Assembly (NCBI GenBank): GCA_937883885.1
Contig: CAKZXL010000183.1
Coordinates: 1 to 9,878, forward strand
Direction: 5' to 3'
Length of the DNA stretch: 9,878 bases
Origin: an uncultured Aquincola sp.
Lineage (GTDB): Bacteria; Pseudomonadota; Gammaproteobacteria; Burkholderiales; Burkholderiaceae
In this document: piece after piece, positions 1-6,565 of the stretch
Numbering within the stretch: position 1 is the first letter of the stretch
How the letters are laid out: every line of letters begins with the position of its first letter
Program-made: the position numbers and the translations under genes
The notes under the pieces: model-generated
What the model was told of the DNA's origin: nothing
Seen by the model: the letters and a program-made list of their open reading frames with translations, nothing else
The model's database searches: none

Positions 1-954
1 GAAACGCAGCCGCGCCAGTTCCTCCACGCCGGGCACAGCGATGCCGCTGAGCGCCCAGGCCGGGCCCAGCCAGGCCTGCAGCAAGGTGTGCACGGCGGCG
101 GGCGAGAGGAAGGTGCTGTCCCAGCCGGCGCGGAACTCCAGCGCCAGCCCGCGCAGGTACATCGAGGCCAGCACGCCCGCCACCAGCGCGGCGGCAGCCG
201 CATGCAGCCAGGCCGCGGCGCGGGCCGACCACAGCGGCGCGGCCAGTGCGGCCCAGCGTTGGGTGAAGCGGGCGAGGGCGGCGCGGGTGGCGGCCTGGCG
301 GCCGGCGCTGTCGGCGGTGGCGGCAGTGGGGGCCGGGGCCGGCGAGCCAGAGGCAGCCGCGTCACCGGCTTGCGCCGCGCCAGGGTACCCGCCCAGCGGA
401 TGAGCCATCGTTTCGCCACCGCCCAGGTGCCTCAGCCCCAAGGCCGCGCCAGCCCGGGCCCAGCCGGGCACCACCAGCCAGCCGCGCAGCGCAGCCCAGC
501 CACCGCCGCCGCCTGTTCTCCCTGCATCCCGTGATGCCGCTTTGCCCGGCCCGGCCCAGCGCGCCAGCGCCATCCCCACCAGCACCAAGTACACCAGCAG
601 GTTCCAGCCGATCAGCCCCAGCAGCGGCGGGGCCAGCAAATTCAATCGTTGGGATTCACCCGGCGCGGGCGTGGCCAGGCCCAGCACTGCAGCGGCTGCG
701 ACCAGCAGCAGCCCCGGCCAGCGCCTGGTGCCCGCAGCGCGCAGCAGCCGCGCTGCGGCCGGCTCGCGCGGCAGCAGCAGGGCCAGCGCCGTGTCGGCGC
801 GGGTGCTCAGGTAGCGTTCAGGCGCGGCGGCTTCGCCCACCTCACGCGCCGCTTCCGCACTGGCCGCGGCGGCGTCGGCCTCGGTCCAGGGCGGGGTGAG
901 CGGCGCCTCGAAGGCGCGCAGCAGCGTGATGCGGCGCGCTTCGTCTTCGGTCAC
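1..954 (-). CDS. DUF2868 domain membrane protein (partial, C-terminus beyond left edge)
   Basis: The frame is open for 318 codons from a GTG at 954 to the window edge. The protein starts VTEDEARRITLLRAFE and has hydrophobic segments at about residues 80-98, 108-133 and 246-268. Motifs such as LLLPREP (59-65), RLNLLAPPLLGLIGWNLLVY (103-122) and YLRGLALEFRAGWDSTFLSP (266-285) match my memory of the DUF2868 family. Members of that family are inner-membrane proteins of unknown function, often encoded next to a DUF3482 GTPase-like protein, which would lie outside this window. Residues 138-225 form a long Gly/Ala/Pro-rich, probably disordered linker between the second and third membrane segments. 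The start lies 16 nt after the ETF-QO stop, with an AAGG about 14 nt upstream, so co-transcription is likely. No enzymatic motif is visible, so no function is assigned. Confidence 0.82.
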   Translation of the reverse strand, partial: MTEDEARRITLLRAFEAPLTPPWTEADAAAASAEAAREVGEAAAPERYLSTRADTALALLLPREPAAARLLRAAGTRRWPGLLLVAAAAVLGLATPAPGESQRLNLLAPPLLGLIGWNLLVYLVLVGMALARWAGPGKAASRDAGRTGGGGGWAALRGWLVVPGWARAGAALGLRHLGGGETMAHPLGGYPGAAQAGDAAASGSPAPAPTAATADSAGRQAATRAALARFTQRWAALAAPLWSARAAAWLHAAAAALVAGVLASMYLRGLALEFRAGWDSTFLSPAAVHTLLQAWLGPAWALSGIAVPGVEELARLRF

Positions 955-970
955 GGTGCGGCCGGCGGCC

Positions 971-2656
971 TTACATGCCGGCGTAGTTCGGGCCGCCGCC
1001 GCCTTCCGGCGTCACCCACACGATGTTCTGCGTGGGGTCCTTGATGTCGCAGGTCTTGCAGTGCACGCAGTTCTGCGCATTGATCTGCAGGCGGTCGCTG
1101 TTGTCGGCGTTCTTCACGAACTCGTACACGCCGGCCGGGCAGTAGCGGCTTTCGGGGCCGGCGTACTTCGCCAGGTTGATGGCCACCGGCACGCTGGCGT
1201 CCTTGAGCGTCAGGTGCGCCGGCTGGTTCTCTTCGTGGTTGGTGTTGCTGATGAACACCGACGACAGGCGGTCGAAGGTCAGCTTGCCATCGGGCTTGGG
1301 ATAGGCGATGGGCTGGCACTGGGCCGCAGGCAGCAGCCGGGTGTGGTCGGCCTCGGTGCGGTGGATGGTCCAGGGCGGGCTTTGCATGCCCAGCTTGGGC
1401 AGCAGCCACTGCTCGATGCCGGTCATGATCGAGCCGACGTAGACGCCCTTCTTGAACCACTGCTTGAAGTTGCGCGACTTCTCCAGTTCCTTCTTCAGCC
1501 AGCTCTGCTCGAAGGCGGCGGGGTAGCTGGCCAGTTCGTCGTGCTGGCGGCCGGCGGTGACGGCCTCGAAGGCGGCTTCGGCGCACAGCATGCCGGTCTT
1601 GATGGCCGCATGGCTGCCCTTGATGCGCGCGGCATTGAGGTAACCCGCGTCGCAGCCCACCAGCGCGCCGCCCGGGAACACGGTCTTGGGCAGGCTCAGC
1701 AGGCCGCCGGCCGTGATGGCGCGGGCGCCGTAGCCGATGCGCTTGCCGCCTTCGATGTGCGCGCGGATGCTGGGGTGCGTCTTCCAGCGCTGCATCTCTT
1801 CAAAGGGGCTGAGGTACGGGTTCTTGTAGTCCAGCCCGGTGACGAAGCCCAGCGTGACCTTGTTGCCTTCCAGGTGGTAGAGGAAGCCGCCGCCATAGGT
1901 GTCGGGCTCCATCGGCCAGCCGGCGGTGTGCACCACCAGGCCGGGCTTGGCCTTGTCGGCCGGAATTTCCCAAAGCTCCTTGACGCCCAGCGCGTAGCTT
2001 TGCGGGTCCTTGCCTTCGTCCAGCTTGAAGCGGGCGATCAGCTGCTTGCCCAGGTGGCCTCGCGAGCCTTCGGCGAACACGGTGTACTTGCCGTGCAGTT
2101 CCATGCCCAGCTGGAAGGCTTCGGTCGGCTGGCCGTCCTTGCCGATGCCCTGGTTGCCGGTGGCCACGCCCTTGACCGAGCCGTCGTCGTTGTAGAGCAC
2201 TTCGGCGGCGGTGAAGCCGGGGAAGATTTCCACGCCCAGACCTTCGGCCTGTTCGGCCAGCCACTTGGTGACGGCGCCCAGGCTGATGACGTAGTTGCCT
2301 TCATTGTGGAAGCAGTCGGGCACCAGCCAGCCGGGTGTGCGGGTGGCGCCGGTCTCGTTCATGAACAGCACTTCGTCGCCGGTGACGGGCTGGTTCAGCG
2401 GCGCGCCGAGCTCCTTCCAGTTGGGCAGCAGCTCGTTCAGCGCGATCGGGTCCATCACCGCGCCCGACAGGATGTGCGCGCCGGGCTCGCTGCCCTTTTC
2501 GAGCACCACCACCGAGACTTCCTGGCCCTTTTCGGCCGCCAGCTGCTTGAGCCGGATGGCCGTGGCCATGCCGGCCGGGCCGCCGCCCGCGATCACGACG
2601 TCGTACTCCATGGCCTCGCGGGGGCCGTATTGCTCAAGAATCTCCTGCGGGGTCAT
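971..2656 (-). CDS. Electron-transfer flavoprotein:ubiquinone oxidoreductase (ETF-QO)
   Basis: This 561-residue protein is a membrane-associated FAD and 4Fe-4S enzyme. It takes electrons from reduced electron-transfer flavoprotein, which is fed by acyl-CoA and other dehydrogenases, and passes them to ubiquinone. The N-terminal Rossmann motif VIAGGGPAG (21-29) binds FAD, followed by HILSGAVMDP (61-70). A second flavin-binding stretch, GALVGCDAGYLNAARIKGSH, lies at 330-349. The C-terminal iron-sulfur domain has Cys506 (in YCPAGVYEF) and Cys530, Cys533 and Cys536 (in NCVHCKTCDIKDP), so all four cluster ligands are present. The length is normal for the family. An in-frame ATG exists 13 codons upstream, but the ATG at 2656 has AAGGA eight bases ahead and gives the usual short N-terminus, so it is preferred. 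The DUF2868 gene follows directly; the SDR operon is divergent across a 165-nt gap. Confidence 0.96.
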   Translation of the reverse strand: MTPQEILEQYGPREAMEYDVVIAGGGPAGMATAIRLKQLAAEKGQEVSVVVLEKGSEPGAHILSGAVMDPIALNELLPNWKELGAPLNQPVTGDEVLFMNETGATRTPGWLVPDCFHNEGNYVISLGAVTKWLAEQAEGLGVEIFPGFTAAEVLYNDDGSVKGVATGNQGIGKDGQPTEAFQLGMELHGKYTVFAEGSRGHLGKQLIARFKLDEGKDPQSYALGVKELWEIPADKAKPGLVVHTAGWPMEPDTYGGGFLYHLEGNKVTLGFVTGLDYKNPYLSPFEEMQRWKTHPSIRAHIEGGKRIGYGARAITAGGLLSLPKTVFPGGALVGCDAGYLNAARIKGSHAAIKTGMLCAEAAFEAVTAGRQHDELASYPAAFEQSWLKKELEKSRNFKQWFKKGVYVGSIMTGIEQWLLPKLGMQSPPWTIHRTEADHTRLLPAAQCQPIAYPKPDGKLTFDRLSSVFISNTNHEENQPAHLTLKDASVPVAINLAKYAGPESRYCPAGVYEFVKNADNSDRLQINAQNCVHCKTCDIKDPTQNIVWVTPEGGGGPNYAGM

Positions 2657-2663
2657 CCGACGT

Positions 2664-2668
2664 TCCTT
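2664..2668 (-). promoter_or_regulatory. Ribosome binding site deciding the ETF-QO start
   Basis: On the minus strand AAGGA lies seven bases ahead of the ATG at 2656. No comparable site precedes the in-frame ATG at 2695, which supports the shorter 561-residue protein. Confidence 0.6.
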
Positions 2669-2718
2669 GTCTCGGGGTTCGTGAATTCGGTGCAACTGGT
2701 CATTCTAAGTGGCTGCCC

Positions 2719-2753
2719 CCGCAGGGGCCGTCCGCCCCGCGACACCCCTGCGG
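2719..2753. repeat. GC-rich inverted repeat in the ETF-QO/SDR intergenic region
   Basis: CCGCAGGGG at 2719-2727 and CCCCTGCGG at 2745-2753 are perfect 9-bp inverted arms around a 17-nt spacer. Further AGGGGC/GCCCCT and CCCC/GGGG pairings are possible in the same stretch. No T-run follows on either strand, so this is not a normal intrinsic terminator, and it sits upstream of both divergent genes. It could be an extragenic palindromic repeat or a regulatory dyad. The rest of the 165-nt gap holds a minus-strand TAGAAT (2707-2702) that could be a -10 box for ETF-QO, but it has no recognisable -35. Confidence 0.5.
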
Positions 2754-2806
2754 AGCCCCTGGGCTGCGTGCTATCGTCATCCGATCCGAATGAAGAAGCC
2801 TGGCCC

Positions 2807-2812
2807 GAGGAG
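2807..2812 (+). promoter_or_regulatory. Ribosome binding site of the SDR gene
   Basis: GAGGAG lies nine bases before the ATG at 2822. It fixes the SDR start, although the same frame stays open far upstream, antisense to the ETF-QO gene. Confidence 0.65.
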
Positions 2813-2821
2813 CCCTCCGTC

Positions 2822-3604
2822 ATGAGCTACAAGATCGATCTGTCGGGCCGCGTTGCCCTGGTCACCGGCGCGTCCAGCGGCCTGGGCTGCCACTTCGCCA
2901 AGGTGCTGGCCGAAGCCGGCGCCGCGGTGGTGTTGAGCGCCCGCCGGGTGGACCGCCTGAAGACCCTGCGCGCCGAGATCGAAGGCGCCGGCGGCGACGC
3001 CCACGTGGTGGGCATGGACGTGACCGACCCCACCAGCATCCGCGCCGGCGTGGCACATGCCGAGACCGAGGTGGGCGCCATCGACATCCTGGTCAACAAC
3101 TCCGGCGTCAGCACCACGCAGAAGCTGACAGACGTGACGCCGGAAGACTATGACTACGTGATGAACACCAACACGCGTGGCTCGTTCTTCGTGGCGCAAG
3201 AGGTGGCCAAGCGCATGATCGCCCGCGCCAGCGGCTCGGCCCCCGGCACTTACACCGGCGGTCGCATCGTCAACGTGGCCTCGATGGCCGGCTTGAAGGT
3301 GCTGGGCAAGATCGGCGTGTATGCGATGAGCAAGGCCGCCGTGGTGCACATGACCAAGGCGATGGCGCTGGAGTGGGGCCGCTACGGCATCAACGTGAAT
3401 GCGCTGTGCCCGGGCTACATCGACACCGAGATCAACCACAAGCACTGGAGCAGCGAGTCGGGCCAGAAGCTCATCTCGATGCTGCCGCGCAAGCGCGTGG
3501 GCCAGCCGCAAGACCTGGACACCGCGCTGATGATGTTGTGCGCCAACGAAAGCCACTTCATCAATGGCGCGGTGATCGCGGCCGACGACGGCTTCGGGGT
3601 GTGA
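2822..3604 (+). CDS. Short-chain dehydrogenase/reductase (SDR) family oxidoreductase
   Basis: This 260-residue classical SDR is a cytoplasmic NAD(P)(H)-dependent enzyme that interconverts a ketone and an alcohol. The cofactor-binding motif TGASSGLG is at 15-22, the structural NNSG at 92-95, a likely catalytic Asn at 117, Ser154 in NVAS, and the YxxxK pair Tyr167/Lys171 in GVYAMSK, so the active site is complete. LCPGYIDTEI (195-204) is the usual post-catalytic PG segment. Residue Arg41 after strand 2 (LSARR) hints at NADPH preference, as an inference. The closest-looking relatives are usually named 3-ketoacyl-ACP reductase, but the substrate is not readable from sequence. A short insert, ASGSAPGTYTGG (136-147), precedes the catalytic strand. 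The gene heads an operon with yceH (7-nt gap) and a thioesterase, which suggests an acyl-CoA or keto-acyl substrate. Confidence 0.93.
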   Translation: MSYKIDLSGRVALVTGASSGLGCHFAKVLAEAGAAVVLSARRVDRLKTLRAEIEGAGGDAHVVGMDVTDPTSIRAGVAHAETEVGAIDILVNNSGVSTTQKLTDVTPEDYDYVMNTNTRGSFFVAQEVAKRMIARASGSAPGTYTGGRIVNVASMAGLKVLGKIGVYAMSKAAVVHMTKAMALEWGRYGINVNALCPGYIDTEINHKHWSSESGQKLISMLPRKRVGQPQDLDTALMMLCANESHFINGAVIAADDGFGV

Positions 3605-3611
3605 CGCCGCG

Positions 3612-4271
3612 ATGAGCCAACGCGACCTGACGCTGGCCGAAGCCCGGGTGCTGGCCGTGCTGGTGGAAAAGCAGGCCACCGTGCCCGACACCTACCCGAT
3701 GTCGCTCAATGCGCTGGTGGCCGGCTGCAACCAGAAAACCGCCCGCGACCCGGTGATGAGCCTGACCGAGCCCGAGGTGTTGCAGGCACTCGAAGGCCTG
3801 CGCGAGCAGCACCTGGTCAACGAGGTGAGCGGCACCCGCGTCACCCGCTACGAGCACAACGCGCCGCGCGGCCTGGGCGTGCCCGGCGCCGCCGCCGCAC
3901 TGCTGACGGTGCTGGCCCTGCGCGGCCCGCAGACTGCGGCCGAGCTGCGCGCCAACAGCGAGCGGCTGCACCGCTTTGCCGACACCTCGTCGGTGGAAGC
4001 CTTTCTCGACGAGCTGGCCGGCAAGACGCCGCCGCGCGTGATCAAGCTGCCGCGCGCCCCCGGAGGGCGCGAGCCGCGCTGGGCCCACCTGCTGTGCGGC
4101 GAGGCCAACGTGCCCGCGGTGGCCGTGGGCACCGGCCCCCTGCCACCATTGCCGGCGGCGGCCACGTCCGCGGTCAGCGCCGAAGACTTCGCGGCGCTGC
4201 AGGCCGAGGTGGCGGCGCTGCGCACGTTGGTGCAGCGCATGGCCGCCGAACTGGGCATCGACCCGTCATGA
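3612..4271 (+). CDS. yceH: YceH family protein (DUF480)
   Basis: This 219-residue protein has the conserved DUF480 opening TLAEARVLAVLVEKQATVPDTYPMSLNAL (7-35) followed by GCNQKTARDPV (38-48). Later come the second repeated half starting near ALLTVLALRGPQTAAELR (96-113) and FLDELAGKTPPRVIKLPR (131-148). The fold known for the family is tandem winged helices; the cellular role is unknown. Residues 162-190 are an Ala/Pro linker, and 191-215 (EDFAALQAEVAALRTLV onward) have the heptad pattern of a short coiled coil, as in other YceH proteins. The ATG is 7 nt after the SDR stop with no strong Shine-Dalgarno, only GGGG farther upstream, so coupled translation is likely. Its own stop overlaps the next start (ATGA). 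Confidence 0.92.
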   Translation: MSQRDLTLAEARVLAVLVEKQATVPDTYPMSLNALVAGCNQKTARDPVMSLTEPEVLQALEGLREQHLVNEVSGTRVTRYEHNAPRGLGVPGAAAALLTVLALRGPQTAAELRANSERLHRFADTSSVEAFLDELAGKTPPRVIKLPRAPGGREPRWAHLLCGEANVPAVAVGTGPLPPLPAAATSAVSAEDFAALQAEVAALRTLVQRMAAELGIDPS

Positions 4272-4696
4272 GGTTCGACCTGCCCGACGACAAGCGGTTG
4301 GTGCACACGCTGGTCATTCCGGTGCGCTGGGGCGACATGGACGCCGCCGGCCATGTGAACAACGCGATGTACTTCCGGTACTTCGAGACGGTGCGGCTGG
4401 ACTGGCTGCAACAGGCCCGCGGCGGCGCCGAGCTGTATGCCGACGGCACCGGCCCGGTGCTGGTCAATGCCTTTTGCAACTTCCTGCGGCAGCTGCGCTT
4501 TCCGGCCGACGTGGTGGCCCGCCACTACGTGGGCCGCGCCGGGCGCAGCAGCATCGAAACCTTCTTGACGCTGGAGCGTACCGACGAGCCCGGCCAGCCC
4601 TACGCCACCGGCGGCGGCAAGCTGGTGTGGACCGACGTGAGCACCGAAAAGTCCATCCCGCTGCCCGACTGGCTGCGGGCGCTGGCGGTGGGCTGA
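4268..4696 (+). CDS. Acyl-CoA thioesterase, 4HBT/YbgC-type hot-dog fold
   Basis: This 142-residue cytoplasmic enzyme probably hydrolyses an acyl-CoA to the free acid and CoA. The signature VRWGDMDAAGHVNNAMYFRYFE (19-40) is that of the 4-hydroxybenzoyl-CoA thioesterase-like family. Asp25 falls where the catalytic aspartate sits in 4HBT (the second Asp of DxD). The central strands (NAFCNFLRQLRFPADV, 67-82, and SSIETFLTLER, 94-104) are typical. The ATG overlaps the yceH stop as ATGA, and the predicted protein begins right before the conserved domain. A longer in-frame start at 4094 would lie inside yceH and add an unrelated Gly/Arg-rich tail, so it is rejected. The acyl chain preferred cannot be told from sequence. 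It is the last gene of the SDR operon and converges on the porin with only 22 nt between; no terminator hairpin with a U-run is visible there. Confidence 0.9.
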   Translation: MRFDLPDDKRLVHTLVIPVRWGDMDAAGHVNNAMYFRYFETVRLDWLQQARGGAELYADGTGPVLVNAFCNFLRQLRFPADVVARHYVGRAGRSSIETFLTLERTDEPGQPYATGGGKLVWTDVSTEKSIPLPDWLRALAVG

Positions 4697-4718
4697 AACG
4701 CCCACCGGTCCTTGTGGA

Positions 4719-5876
4719 TCAGAACGAGTGGCGCACCCCGCTGGCCAGCAGCGTGGAGGTGCCGCCGCGGCTGGGCCGCAGGTCGACCGTGAACGAAGCC
4801 TGGCCCACGCCATCGTTGTTCAAGGTGCCGTAGGCCGCGAACAGCTGCGTGCGCTTGCTCAGCGCATAGGTGTAGGCCAGCGAGAAACCCGACACGTCGT
4901 CCAGCACGGTGGAGAACGGCGCCGTCACGTTGCCGGGGCGGCGGCCACGGTGCGCGTCGGCCACCTGGGTGTTGCCGTAGCTGGCGCCGATGGTGTGCAC
5001 GCCGCTGGTGTAGGTGATACCCACCAGCGCCGTCTTGTCGGTGCCCTTGGAGTTGGCGATGGCGGTGGTGCCGCCCGGTGCCGCGACGGACATGCCTTCG
5101 TGCGAGAAGTACGAGGCCATCAGCTTGACGCCGCCGCCCAGCGCATACTGCGCGCCCAGCGCATAGTCGGTCTGCGGCAGCTGGTTGCCGGCCAGGGCGG
5201 GCACCCGGGCGTAGACGAAGTCGATGTCGAACCCGTTGCCCGAGTAGCCCGCGCCCACCTGCGTGAGCTTGGCCTGGCCGGTGGCAAACGGCCCACCTTC
5301 GCCGGCCGACTGCAGCAGCTGGAAGCTGAAGCCGTTCCAGCGCGGCGACGAGTACATCACCGCATTGCTCACCCGGCTGCCCACGCTGTCGCTGTTCATC
5401 AGCGGGCCGAACATGCTGCCCACCGACAACGCCATGTTGCCCAGCGGATCGACCGCCAGCCAGCCGGTGGCGCTGTACTTGATGGCGAAGGAACGGCCCG
5501 GCAGGTGGAGGCGCCCGACGGTCAGGCGGCCATAACCGGCGGCTTCCAGCCACAGGTTGGACTGGCGACCGAAGAACTTGCCGCCCTGGCCCATGGTGCC
5601 GGTGTCCAGCACCGGCTGGCCTTCCAGCGTGAAGCCGGCGGCCAGGCCGCCGCCCAGGTCTTCGCGGCCCATGAAACCCAGGTTGTTGGGGTTGAAGCCG
5701 CTGTTCAGGACATGGCGCGCTGAAGCGCCTGAACCATCCTGCCGCGCCACGTAGGCGTCCAAGGCGCCGTAGATGGTGACGTTGCTGCTTTGTGCAGCTG
5801 CCATCGGGCTGTGGGCGGCCAGCAGCGCAGCCAGGGCCAAAGACATCGCGGAAAGGGGTTGGATCAAGCGCGGCAC
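4719..5876 (-). CDS. Outer-membrane porin, Burkholderiales general porin type (Porin_4)
   Basis: This 385-residue trimeric-type beta-barrel porin would let small hydrophilic or anionic solutes cross the outer membrane. The N-terminus has a signal peptide (MPRLIQP, then hydrophobic MSLALAALLAAHSPMAAA) with likely cleavage after Ala28, giving QSSNVTIYGALDAYV, the characteristic first strand. GFMGREDLGGGLAAGFTLEG (67-86) is the family hallmark, and FFGRQSNLWLEAAGYGRLTVGR follows. The protein ends in Phe (GVRHSF), the terminal aromatic needed for BAM recognition. The start is a GTG at 5876, backed by AGGAGA five bases ahead; the internal ATG at 5846 has no such site. The gene is divergent from a MarR regulator, and a 16-bp dyad touches its ribosome binding site. 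The transported substrate is unknown. Confidence 0.93.
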   Translation of the reverse strand: MPRLIQPLSAMSLALAALLAAHSPMAAAQSSNVTIYGALDAYVARQDGSGASARHVLNSGFNPNNLGFMGREDLGGGLAAGFTLEGQPVLDTGTMGQGGKFFGRQSNLWLEAAGYGRLTVGRLHLPGRSFAIKYSATGWLAVDPLGNMALSVGSMFGPLMNSDSVGSRVSNAVMYSSPRWNGFSFQLLQSAGEGGPFATGQAKLTQVGAGYSGNGFDIDFVYARVPALAGNQLPQTDYALGAQYALGGGVKLMASYFSHEGMSVAAPGGTTAIANSKGTDKTALVGITYTSGVHTIGASYGNTQVADAHRGRRPGNVTAPFSTVLDDVSGFSLAYTYALSKRTQLFAAYGTLNNDGVGQASFTVDLRPSRGGTSTLLASGVRHSF

Positions 5877-5881
5877 GGTTG

Positions 5882-5887
5882 TCTCCT
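5882..5887 (-). promoter_or_regulatory. Ribosome binding site of the porin, deciding a GTG start
   Basis: Minus-strand AGGAGA lies five bases before the GTG at 5876. The next in-frame start, ATG at 5846, is preceded only by a pyrimidine-rich stretch and would remove the positively charged head of the signal peptide. Confidence 0.65.
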
Positions 5888-5903
5888 ATGCAAACAGTTG
5901 CAT
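5888..5903. promoter_or_regulatory. 16-bp dyad, candidate MarR-family operator at the porin
   Basis: ATGCAA (5888-5893) and TTGCAT (5898-5903) are perfect 6-bp inverted arms around ACAG. Size and symmetry fit the 16-20 bp palindromes bound by MarR dimers. It abuts the porin Shine-Dalgarno, so a protein bound here would lie in the leader or just downstream of the porin promoter and could repress it. The MarR gene next door is the obvious candidate binder; this is inference. Confidence 0.45.
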
Positions 5904-5986
5904 TGGCTAATGGTTGGTGCGCTTAATCTAATTGGCGGGTGGGCCTTCTGACACTAGGTGTTAACGCTTTGTGTCCGCGGGCGTGT

Positions 5987-6008
5987 GCGAATGGCGTACG
6001 CGGTTCGC
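5987..6008. promoter_or_regulatory. 22-bp imperfect dyad upstream of the MarR promoter
   Basis: The 8-bp palindrome GCGTACGC (5994-6001) is flanked at equal distance by GCGAA (5987-5991) and TTCGC (6004-6008). Nine of eleven base pairs are symmetric about one centre. It ends just before the candidate -35 box at 6009, a usual place for an operator or activator site. Confidence 0.4.
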
Positions 6009-6040
6009 TTGACTGAGCCTGGGTAAGCGATAGCTATACT
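6009..6040 (+). promoter_or_regulatory. Candidate sigma-70 promoter of the MarR gene
   Basis: TTGACT (6009-6014, five of six consensus bases) and TATACT (6035-6040, five of six) are separated by 20 nt, which is longer than the ideal 17. The palindrome ATAGCTAT (6030-6037) overlaps the -10 box. Initiation about 7 nt downstream would fall near 6047, so the transcript would be nearly leaderless relative to the ATG at 6050. Confidence 0.4.
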
Positions 6041-6049
6041 CATTTTCAG

Positions 6050-6544
6050 ATGGCAAAAGATGGTCGCGTGCCCACGAAAAGCAAGAAGGTGCCTGCCGCG
6101 CAGGACGAAGACGGGCTGGCCCGGTTCGACCTGCAGACCGGGTCGCTGGGCTACACGCTGCGCCTGGCGCAGGTGCGCATGTACACGCTGTTCTTCGAGA
6201 TGCTGGGCGACCTGGGCCTGACGCCTGCACGGGTCACGGCGCTGTCGCTGATCGCGTCGGATCCCGACATGAACCAGACCAAGCTGGCCCGCAGCCTGGA
6301 CATCGCCGGGCCTAGCGCGCTGAAGATGGTGGACGCATTGGAAGCCGCCGGCCTGGTGTGCCGCCAAGCCGTGGCCGGCGACCGGCGCCGCTACCTGCTG
6401 GCCCTGACCGACACCGGCCGCAGCCAGATGGAAGCCCTGCGACTGCGCATGGCCGAGTACGAAGAACGCATCGCCGCCGACCTGTCAGCGGCCGAGCGCG
6501 AGCAGCTGGTGGGGCTGCTCAACCGCGTGGCGCAGCGGGGCTGA
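6050..6544 (+). CDS. MarR family winged-helix transcriptional regulator
   Basis: This 164-residue protein is a dimeric DNA-binding regulator. Residues 1-30 are a charged, probably flexible extension. Helices at about 33-52 (GSLGYTLRLAQVRMYTLFFE) form part of the dimer interface. The winged helix runs from LTPARVTALSLIASDP (57-72) through TKLARSLDIAGPSALKMVDALEAAGLV (77-103), with the recognition helix near 86-98. The wing is DRRRYLLALTDTG (111-123), with the Asp-Arg pair typical of MarR proteins. No Shine-Dalgarno precedes the ATG at 6050; a GTG seven codons in (6068) is an alternative start. It is divergent from the porin gene and converges on the GST gene 21 nt away. Several dyads lie in the divergent gap, so autoregulation and control of the porin are likely. 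The ligand is unknown; phenolic or other aromatic acids are common for the family. Confidence 0.92.
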   Translation: MAKDGRVPTKSKKVPAAQDEDGLARFDLQTGSLGYTLRLAQVRMYTLFFEMLGDLGLTPARVTALSLIASDPDMNQTKLARSLDIAGPSALKMVDALEAAGLVCRQAVAGDRRRYLLALTDTGRSQMEALRLRMAEYEERIAADLSAAEREQLVGLLNRVAQRG

Positions 6545-6565
6545 TCGCCACCGCCACGCGCGGGC

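Noticed and set aside
41..899. Overlapping plus-strand open frames rich in Ala, Pro, Arg and Ser.
   Set aside because: They are antisense to the DUF2868 gene, whose frame is open for 318 codons with family motifs and membrane segments. The plus-strand products look like nothing known.
896..2821. Long plus-strand open frame that runs antisense to ETF-QO and continues in frame into the SDR, as if encoding a 902-residue fusion.
   Set aside because: The upstream part is the complement of a clear ETF-QO gene and has the Val/Gln/His/Gly-rich composition of a high-GC shadow frame. The SDR has its own ATG with GAGGAG at the right distance.
4094..4267. Longer start for the 4HBT-type thioesterase inside yceH.
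   Set aside because: It would add about 58 Gly/Arg-rich residues unrelated to the hot-dog family. The ATGA overlap at 4268 is a classical coupled start.
4697..4718. Possible bidirectional terminator between the convergent thioesterase and porin genes.
   Set aside because: Only a 4-bp CCAC/GTGG pairing is present and there is no T-run on either strand.
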